The translations under genes and the position numbers were made by a program. The notes under the pieces were generated by a model. That model saw only the letters and a list, made by a program, of their open reading frames with translations, searched no databases and had not been told where the DNA came from. Shown here piece by piece: positions 11,706 through 21,500 of a stretch of DNA of 64,000 nucleotides (position 1 is its first letter; each line of letters opens with the position of its first letter). Where the stretch lies: contig LSSK01000405.1 in NCBI GenBank assembly GCA_001969505.1, positions 1 through 64,000 on the forward strand, given 5' to 3'. The DNA is from Zancudomyces culisetae. Its lineage: Eukaryota; Kickxellomycota; Harpellomycetes; Harpellales; Legeriomycetaceae.

Positions 11706-13982
11706 CTAAAATCCTAAAACGTTCAAAAACAGTGGTAGTTGTTTTAGCCGCGACTTCATAAAAGAGGGTAATTCTAAACCCATTTTTGCAGTGGTACAAT
11801 GGTTGTCAGGGTCATGATAAACAATTATATCAGTAGCAGAGTCCACTTGAAGCCTTGAACCATCGTTAAACAAAATGGTAAAAAGATATCTATCGTCATC
11901 AACAGAGGACAGGTTAGGTGGCAAAGAATGTGCTATACACCAACCAATTTTGGGGATGTGGCAGTAATTATATCTTTTATCGCTTTCTTTGTCCACAATG
12001 CTCCTTGCACCATTGATATTAGATAAGCTAACAGCCTTATGAGGAAATGATGGTATCTCGGGTTTATAGGATGAGTGGTGACCATTAACGGTAAATGTAG
12101 AATTGGAAGCGGAGAGAGATGTTGATGTAATTGGTTTTGAAAAAGCAGAAAGCAGTTTCTTTGACAGAGAGGGGGGTACAAACGTGTCCAGGTTAACATT
12201 AGATGAAACTACAATTGGATAGGTGACGGATCCAGTATAGTCATAACATCTTGGATCTGTTTTTTGCTCAAAACCCAAAGCGATGTTTTCAACCGATTGG
12301 CAGATAGAATAAAGTTTTTTCACATGTGCAACCACTGCAGAAAGCTTTGAAGGTACGTTTTCAGGAAACTTCAAAGATTTGGTTCCAGAAAGGGACGAAG
12401 ATGAGGCAGAAAGAGGTAAGCGGTGGAGTTCATCAGGAAGATCGGATGTTGACGGGATTTTAATTTCCAATATTTTTTTGGTTGCAGAGTAGGTAACTTT
12501 GATTTTGTTGAAAAAATCTACAACAAGATCAGCAACTGGTTCATTCATCATAAACATTGCCTTGGCCTTTGAGCTTTTTACTACAATTTTGGATGTTTTT
12601 GATAGAACTAACTCTACAAACCTATATACATATCGGACCTGCCTCTCAGTAGTAGCCGAGTTTATGTACGAATATCCTAGCCTCATGCGAGCCAAGGCCT
12701 TATCTAAAGTTAAAATGGCTGTTCCAGCCGGGTATATGTACAATAGTGCGGCTATCGGATCGATCAGCAATAGTTTTTTATCATCATGGAACTCCGCTTT
12801 TATTTTCTTGTCTGAAATAATCTCAATTGTTGCATATTTGGTTTTTTGTTTGAATGGTGCCAAATACTTGGTATTAAATACTATCAATTCATCCTTAGTA
12901 GGTCCTAGCCGAGCTGAAGATTTATTTATATCCAAATTTTTGATTTTGCTGACAATATCACTACCACTACCGCTTCTATTACCATTACCTCTGGCTCGTG
13001 TTACATTTTCGGCAATATCAATAAAATCCGTATCGCCTCTGATTGTGCTATACTGAGGCCGTTTTTCTACAGCGTATCCGCTTTTTTTCGAGGACAATCG
13101 CTTCAGATTTCGCGTACCCAGAATCGGTTTTAAAAATGGATGATTGAATAGATTAGAAATGCTTATTCTACTGTTTGGGTCGCGCACAAGTAGGCGTTTG
13201 GTCAAATCTACTGCTTCATCGCTGATCCCCAGCCTTTTTAAACCGCTGACAATTCTACCTTCATCATTCAACTCCTTCTCACTAGGTTGCTTTCCCCTTA
13301 AAAACGTAACCATTAAACATCCCAATGCCCACATATCCGCCGCCAATCCATAGGGTTTACGCTCCATTACTTCTGGCGATATATAGTTTTGCGTTCCACA
13401 AAACGTTATTGGTTCGTTGTTTAGCTGCGTTGCCAGTCCGAAATCTATAATCTTCACTTCCATTTCGTTGTTTATCACCAGGTTTTTCAGTTTCAAATCC
13501 CGGTGAATGATCTTGAGTTTGTGTAAATATGCTATCCCACGCCCTAATTGTAACATTATCCCTCTAATCTCCTCTTCGCTGAGCCCTGCCCTTCCCTCCA
13601 GTTCGTTTCGCTTTTTTAAATACTCGTACATATCGCCTTGTTCGCAAAGCTCCATAATCAAATATACCTGTTTTTCATCTTCAAAAAAGTCGTACAGCTT
13701 TACAATCGATTCGTGGTGTAACTGGCTATGAATCCCCACTTCTGCCGCTAGACGTGCCCTTAGAGCTTCGTTTTTTAATCGACTTTTTTCTGTTATTTTT
13801 ATTGCCACTTGCTTGACACCCTCGCCGAATCTACCACCGTCCAATACCGATGCTCGATATACTTTTCCAAAGCCACCAGAGCCTATTTCCGATTCTAGCT
13901 CAAAATCCTATGTTTACATTTTTAGTGTTATTTTTTTTACACACATCTTTTAAATTGACGCTTGATTACAACCTACCTCCAT
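11706..13982 (-). CDS. PLK4: Polo-like kinase 4 (SAK), centriole-duplication kinase
   Basis: Ser/Thr kinase that triggers procentriole assembly in organisms with centrioles. Coding exon 1 is only six bases (13977-13982, ATGGAG). A 69 bp intron (GTAGGT to CATAG) leads to exon 2, 11706-13907, giving 735 residues. The join supplies the full glycine loop GSGGFGKVYRA (residues 11-21). Then come VAIK (Lys39), HRDLKLKN (about 137), DFGLA (about 157) and the activation segment CGTQNYISPEV. The rest of the catalytic domain (YGLAADMWALGC) is PLK4-like rather than Cdc5/PLK1-like. The C-terminal half has a cryptic-polo-box-like region (about 330-480) and a terminal polo box 3 (about 645-733) with FNDGSRLQVDS and LPSFMKSRLKQL, matching the PLK4 pattern. 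It converges on the glycine-rich gene, 248 bp apart. Confidence 0.87.
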
Positions 13983-14633
13983 TTTTCTGTGATTTATTAC
14001 TTGTGGTAGTACATGAGAAGGATCAAGTCATATGCCTCAAATTGTAATAGTTTCGTTAAATTGGTTACAAAAGCGATTTCATAACTCTGTAGACCAACTC
14101 TAGTATGTTATTGGACTATATACCCTTTCCTTTCCTTTCCTTTTCTTTGTCTTTTATTCTTTTTTAAATAGCCACCAAGGAAGACTTTTTTTTTCAAGAA
14201 ATATTTTTGCTATTTCTTTTTTTCAACTCGATTTTTTTTTAACAATGAATCCATCGTTTTCAATTTGCAGTAATATTTTTTTACACCTTTTGTTTTCGTT
14301 TTGGACTTGAACGAAAATAGGCGTTGCTGAATTTTTCAGTAAATACGAGCATCCAATTGAAGGGCGATAAATTGGAGTGGTAAAATTATACACTCGCACT
14401 AGCAAATGGACAATCGAATATGAGTCTTTTTTCTTTTTACAAAGAACAACAAACTAGATGTATTTTTTCAATTAAATTAATCGTTGTATTCTGAATAACA
14501 CGTAAACATTCACAAAAATTCATATGTACTGTGCTCAAGACGATTTGATGGAGCAGAAATAAAGTCAGCCAACTTAGTTCACTTTGCCGCAAATTAAAAG
14601 AAATAGTCAAAGATTTTGTTATTTATGTATTAA
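13983..14633. other. PLK4 upstream region
   Basis: AT-rich, with CCTTT repeats (about 14125-14150) and long T-runs. Holds the PLK4 promoter and, if the next entry is real, the promoter of the small plus-strand gene. Confidence 0.5.
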
Positions 14634-14937
14634 ATGGGATGTGGGCAAAGTTCTTCCAAGATCAATGATGTCAAATCCATCCCAAGAGAAAGAAACAACG
14701 ACCATGGCTTTTTAATTGCCCATAAGAACACCTTCTCGCGCCCATTTGCAGTATACCGAAGCATACTCCAAATGAATACAAGTACAGGTCCTTATAATGA
14801 TATGTGCATGGTCCGTTCATATCAGTTCAACTTTAGTTTTTCAGCGAACAGATAAGGCTGGCGTTAAAGCCAACAACATGCATCGAGATTTCCAACTTCG
14901 TTGGATCGGATTCGATCTTTTATTACAAAAATTTTGA
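14634..14937 (+). CDS. Possible small N-myristoylated protein, two exons
   Basis: Unrecognised and uncertain. The frame opens MGCGQSSSK: Gly2 and Ser6 fit the N-myristoylation rule and Cys3 could be palmitoylated, so a membrane-anchored peptide is plausible. The uninterrupted frame gives 73 residues to 14855. An alternative splice, exon 14634-14787 (GTCCTT donor) to exon 14852-14937 (ACAG acceptor), gives 79 residues. That version ends in a more protein-like tail (DKAGVKANNMHRDFQLRWIG). The donor is weak, and the only support is the N-terminal motif plus the frame-preserving splice. It may equally be a chance frame in the spacer between PLK4 and the Dicer gene. Confidence 0.33.
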
Positions 14938-15570
14938 CTCATTTATATTATAAATTATGGGGATTTAATTTTATCATTTTTTGAAGGTAAAAATCCATTC
15001 TGAAAAGAAAGCAAATGAACTTTGCACAATGAGCTTTTAAAGCGGAGCCAATAAGTTTTAGGTTCAAATATAAAGCTGATCAGTCAGCTACATAAACGTG
15101 CGTATGGAATAAAGCGAGTAATTTACATATAGCTCCATATAAACATATTTCAATCAATGAAATGTTGACTGTAGATGAATAAAAAAAGCCTGACTGCTCT
15201 TCCTCCCCCTCCAAAGAACTCAGTAGTTTCTATTATAAAGATAGAAAAGCTTATTTACCTAGTCAACCCACCACATAAATCCTACAGAGTTCAAAACAGG
15301 ACAAAAAGGAAGGAAGCATAGCATTGGTTTGTAAGTAATTTATTTTGAATAAAAACTCTAATCTTGTTATACAAATCGAGCACATTTTATTTTACCCATT
15401 TTACAGCTATAAATTTTGGGGTGATGTTGAAGAACGCGGATCAAAGTGTATACTTGGGCAATAAACCACACATCCTAGTAACTTTAATGATGGAAATGTG
15501 AATAATATTTTACTACTGAAATAAACACTCAATAGATAAGAGATAAAGAAGAACAACAGAGAGCAAGTAA
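14938..15570. other. Upstream region of the Dicer gene, possible 5' UTR intron
   Basis: A consensus donor GTAAGTAA at about 15331 and an acceptor TTTTACAG ending at about 15406 would define a ~76 bp intron in the Dicer 5' UTR. Their spacing and motifs match coding introns of this window. An in-frame TAA directly precedes the Dicer ATG, so no upstream coding exon is required. Confidence 0.4.
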
Positions 15571-18500
15571 ATGGATATTCGAGAGAGGAATTATTTCAAC
15601 CCGGGAAGGTTCACAAACTATTCACATGAAAAAAGCGCTGATAAAGTAGCCGTTGCAGATGAAGAATATGTAGACGCTGCTATGGACATAGACGAATCAC
15701 AACAGGGTTTTTACGAGGCTGAAAACGAAGTGAACGATGCGAACGATGCGGAATTTTCACTGACAAATCCACGCGAATATCAGAAAAAGTTGTTCGATGA
15801 AACACGAGGAAAGAGCGCAATAGTGGTATTGGAAACGGGTGCAGGAAAAACACTCATCGCCTGTATGCTGATCAAATATATGAAACAGCTAGAGGTAGAA
15901 AACAGTAGAATTGAGCAGGTCAGGAATAGTGATTTAAATAGAAATGTGAGAAAAGGCAAAGTATTTGCATATCTATGTAACACTACAGTTTTGGTGGAGC
16001 AACAGGGTCCAAATATAAAAAGAGAAACGTGTTTAAGCGTCAGAATCTACACAGGAGGAGGCAATCATGTTGGGTACAAGAAGAAAGAATGGGAAGCTAG
16101 CTGGGCGAGCGCCGATGTCCATGTGATGACGGGGCAAATACTGCTGAACTGTTTGAGAAGCGGATACATAAGGATTTCAGATCTTGGGTTGTTGGTATTT
16201 GATGAGTGTCATCATAGCCGAAAAAGCTCACCGTATAGTTTGATTATGAGAGAGTTTTATGATTTGGCAGAGGAAAATGATCGACCCAGGGTTTATGGTA
16301 TGACGGCATCTCCAGCAAACTCAAACGAAGCAATCATGGATTCTATACAGAGGATTGAGCAAAGTCTTAGAGCGGATATATATGGAACAGACTTATCTCA
16401 ATCGTTAGATTTTTGCAAGAAAAACTTAAAGTACTTGATACTGGATTATACGGTAGACTCAAAAGATTATAGTCACTGGGTGGGGCATACAGTTTTCGAA
16501 ATTATTAGAGATATAAAAGGGTTCAAGTTTATACAAAACAGTGCGCTTTATACTATACATGAGCTTGGTGAACATTTAGGAAATATGTTTATAGTGTCTC
16601 TATGTGACTACTGGCTAAAGTCCATGAGGATAAAAAGAGATCTTGAATATGAATTCGGGACTGGATTTGGAAGGAACCCCTATAACACGTTAAAGGGGAC
16701 ATTGGTATACTCAGAAGTTATAGAATTGGATGAACAAGATACGGAATTCGATGATTCGTATATTAAATATACAGAGGCAATCAAACTCGTCGAAAATACT
16801 GAAATATGGAGGAAAATGTTACTGGCAAATAGCATAAATGAACAAATGAACTATGAGATGCAAGCTAGGGCTAAAGAGCTGGGCATTGATATCGACATCG
16901 ATATCAGTTCCCATGCAAATACGACTTTCACCAATAATGGAGATATTCACGATGACTGCGATGGTTCAGTCGGGCACAAATACAAGTGGAGCGAGATTAA
17001 AAAAGACCTAAGCCCAAAGGTTAATAAACTATTGGAATATCTCATTAAATACAGAGTGGAAGTGGACGGCAAAGCAATTGGTATGACACAAAATGGAGAA
17101 ATTTTAGGCGGAATAGTGTTTGTGAATAGGAGAACCACGGCAATGTTGTTGGCACACTTGATAAAAAGCATAGCTGACTTTGACTTTATAGCATGTGATT
17201 CGTTTATCGGGATATCTGCAGATATAAAAAGGGATGATCTGCGGGCGATAAAAAGTTTTGGAGATAGAAATAGGAAATTTTCTCAAAACAACCAAAACCA
17301 GGTGCTAGAAAAATTTAGGAGTGGCGAAATAAACCTATTGGTAGCTACATCTGTAGCAGAAGAAGGGCTTGATATCACCAGGTGTAACGTGGTCGTCAGG
17401 TTCGACCCAGCACATACCTTGACTAGCTTTGTTCAGGCTAGGGGGCGGGCCAGGCATGTGGACGCAGAATACGTATTGATGGTTTCAAAGGAGAATTTTA
17501 TAGTGGATGTTTATGGAGATGGTCTTGGGTACACTGAGGATGCGCAGGGGAATATAGTTGTAAGTGCAAAAAGAAAAATAGACAAGCCTAGCCATGCGAC
17601 AAGAGCACACTATGATAAGCTGATTAGCATGGAAGAAACGCTGAAGCAATGGTGCACAACACCCATTGATGAACACAGAAGGCTGCTGGACAGCACTCAT
17701 ACAAAAAACCTGGTTGTGGGTAGTTTATCGGTTCAGGTAAACAGTTCAGGTGTACCAGAAGCCAGTCAGGACTTGCTTGATGGTGAAATGCAATACGAAT
17801 CAGACTTTGAGCTAGACGCTAGCATAAGAGATAGACTTCGAGAAGTGGCCATCAGTATAAATCACTTTTCAAAGGACAATAACTCCTGTAAAGGCATTTA
17901 CTATAAAATTGAAGAAACTGAGGCGCAGCTGACACTTAATTCGGCAAGCGCAACCCTGATCCAATATATACAAAGTCTACCAAGAGACGATTACATCAAG
18001 CCAATTCCCAATTACACGCTGGAACAAGATAGTCGCTTAGGACATAGAACAGTGGTTTCGCTTTCTTCCAATGCCGCAGTCAGGATGATAGCTGGGCCAT
18101 GGACAACACTTGGACAGAAACTTTCAAAGAGGTTGGCACAGTTTTACTCTGTTATAGTTTTGTACTATTATGGCGCGTTAAATGATTACCTTGGTTGCAT
18201 CGAAGTCAAAAAGGCGCCAGAAACACAAGTAACATCGGGGAGTATTTTGGAAAATGCATTTGAGGAGCTTTTAAACATTCTTAACGGCGAGTATGTTTTC
18301 AACTCTTTTAATCCGCCCAAACTCCTAGGATGCACTACATCCTCTAACGAGAATGTTTCCGATGCTGGCACAAATATTGGTAATTCCAATAATGGGAGCT
18401 TGGTATGTGCGGAGGAAGAAAGTCTGAATTCTAGCACCCACGATAACGATAGCTGCAGCACTAAACTTAACAGTAACGGCGATGCTAGCATCAATAACAA

Positions 18501-21500
18501 GGAAAATGACAACTGTGAGAAGAATGGTGCTACCACCAGGAACGCCAAACCAAAGTTTAAATATGAAAATGGCGCGGTAGTGTATATGGTTGCTGAGCCA
18601 GTCACTTGGCAAATAACTCCGCTTAATACAGGAAATAGACGAGCACCACATATTAAAAATATTAGTGACTTTGTTTCGGTGTATGTATACATTGTAGACC
18701 TCGAATACCCGGTTAAAGCGTATACTAATGATGACTATTTGAATCCGACATATTTTAAAGTACAACCCTTCGAAGAAGCTGAACAAAATGATGAATTAAC
18801 GCAACTGCTGGTGTTTTGTAGAAACCCTTTACCACCGGATGTTTTGATACCTTTGTACATCAACATGATTTCCACTCCAATCTTTTACAAGTTTGATCCG
18901 CTTCCTGTGAACCAGATCCAAGCGGGCACAGGCGGAGCTTTGTTTGAACAAGAGTCTTGTTATTTAGATAACAAAGTGACGCTATCCCGCATGGAGTGGG
19001 AGACATCAGTGATATTTACAAGTGCCATATTTTCACTCCTCTTTTCTACTGAGATGCGATACTCGCCAAGTTCGGCAAGCTATTCATTTGGATATCCCAC
19101 GAAAGAGTTTATGCAAAAAACAAATCGTATATTCAAAAGTAGAATGATGAACGTGTTTGCAGCCGCATGTACAAAACCAGACACATGTGTATCTACACAC
19201 AAAGAATTCTTACAAAAAACTACAAAAATGCCTTTCTTTACCAAGAAAGATATTGACTGGATGTTGATGATCAGAATCAATGAAAAACCAATGAAACTTT
19301 CCGACTACCCAGTCGAACAATGGGAAGAGCTGGCTGAAAAATATGCAGTTATATCGGAGACAGACGGATATTCAATCCACAAACTTCAGGCTGTGCTGCA
19401 TGACGTCACTGTCACAAGCTCCGTTTTAGATATTGCAAAGGCGGCAGAGAAAGTAGCAGATGGTAACCGGTATGATAAGTCAGCGAATGCCAGTCCCGAT
19501 ATGTCTGTAGACACCTCTGCTGATCCACAAGTGGAAAGAGTATCGTATTACAATGGTGAGTTTATCTGGGGAATCAAAAAGCTGATAAAAAGCATTGGTC
19601 CAAATGCCCGAGAAATCCGCTTACTAGATCACCTGAACCACCGGCAACTACTGTACAGAGACCTTGAATACTATCTTCTTGCAAATACACCGCTAGTGTA
19701 TGCACCCACTATAAACGTTTCATTAGATTACTTTCGCAGTGCAGCGTTTATAGATGATATGAAATCTTATGAATCGTTGTCTTCGGACGTTGATCTGTCA
19801 TTGACAGATAGCGATGCCTTGAGATATCAGAAGATTTTGCAAGAGATGGAAATTAATGACAGCGAAGAGCTGAGTGATGGTAAAAAAAAGTTTATATCGG
19901 CAAAAATGGAAGAGCGGAGTTTTTCTAGCGCGGTCAGGGGATTTGAAAAGATTATTGCCGTTCCAATGATGACTCAGGTGCTTCCTTGGTCAGTACGCCA
20001 GATTTATAAACTTTCTGTAATCCCATCGCTAATGACAAGACTGAATAACACGCTGATCCACAATGATCTGAGCACATCATTGGACCTACCGATTTATCCA
20101 AATTCTGTTGAGTTTGCTGATCAAACAACACCTCAAGCGCAAGCGCAAACGCAAACGCAAACAGAAGCAACCAACTACAATGCCTCGGATGAGTTTGGTT
20201 TAGCTGACTCTGCTGAAAACGTTGGGGAAGAACAACTCGGTAGTGTATACGACGTACACACTAAAAATGAGGACGTTTATTTTGATCTCAAAAAGCTGTA
20301 TTCGCATATATATACCGATATGGTTGGGCAAAAAACACAAAGGAAGATGGAAGATTCGAGAATGAGAAAAATGTTTTTGCAGGGAGGCGTGGAAGGAACA
20401 CTACAAGATGTGGAGTGGCTTGAACAACTAAAGTCTAATATTAAACTTCGGGTATCCAGCAACTATTCTCATCTGAATCTACTGCCAGGTTGGCTACTAA
20501 GAGCCGCACTCACAATGTCTATTTCCAACGAAGATATAAACTACCAGCGGCTAGAGATTCTGGGCGACTGTGTTCTAAGGCTGATTATGGCCACCCAGCT
20601 ATTTGCTGGGCTCGTCCCACTTGTATCGCATGAAGGTGTTTTGAGCTCCTACATAAGTTTACTCGTTAGTAACGAAACTTTATCCAAGCTATGTAAGCGG
20701 AGCGGGCTCTATTTTGGAGTTGTTCCCCTTTCAATGCAGAAAAAGACTTTTTTCCCTCCAGGTCCCGGGTGGCGTAAAGCACATTATCCGCTGCCTAGAA
20801 TGATTCCGTTTAACTCACAGCCTTGGAACTACATGCGAGGCTGTCCTGCCACATATTTGAGCTACAGAGATGACACTTCTGTCTCGCCTGAGTTTTTGGA
20901 AACCGAATGCATGTGTGCTATCGAGGAGCATAGGGAATACGAGAGAAAGAACAACCTACTGTCACAAATAAACAACAAGAGAAAGATGATTGGCGAGAAC
21001 AACACAAACGTGTGCTATAACAAAAAGTTAATTACTGCCCTCGACCTCAAATCAATGTCGCGATTAAAACCCACACCCATTTCCTTATATGATTATGCGC
21101 CTACGTATGACAGATCTCTTAGAAAACTTTCTTCGGCCTCCAAACCGCTTCCTCGCACCTACTTTGGTAGATCAAAAGCATTGGAGGAATTGGTTGATGC
21201 TCACTACGAAGATTATTCGAATGGCAGCTCCGCAGAGGAGATCTCACTAAGCGACCTTATAAGATACTCAAATGCGGACAAGATCAAGAACAAATCGGTG
21301 TTAGACGAGTTGAACAGCTCTGATAACGATGATGATGAGGCAGTAATCGATATGAGCCTGGATTTATTCAGATCAGCAACGAGCAACTCAAACGCAAAAA
21401 GGGGTGACAAGCGAAAAACAATTGTAAATAAAAGCATGATTGAGTTAGACCGTAGCCGTGATAAAGAGTTTGGAGAACTACAAACTGGCGTTTGCAATGA

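Noticed and set aside
11706-13982. Assignment of the polo kinase as Cdc5/PLK1
   Set aside because: The C-terminus has the PLK4-type PB3 and a cryptic-polo-box-like region in place of the two canonical polo boxes, and the activation segment and helix F region also fit PLK4.
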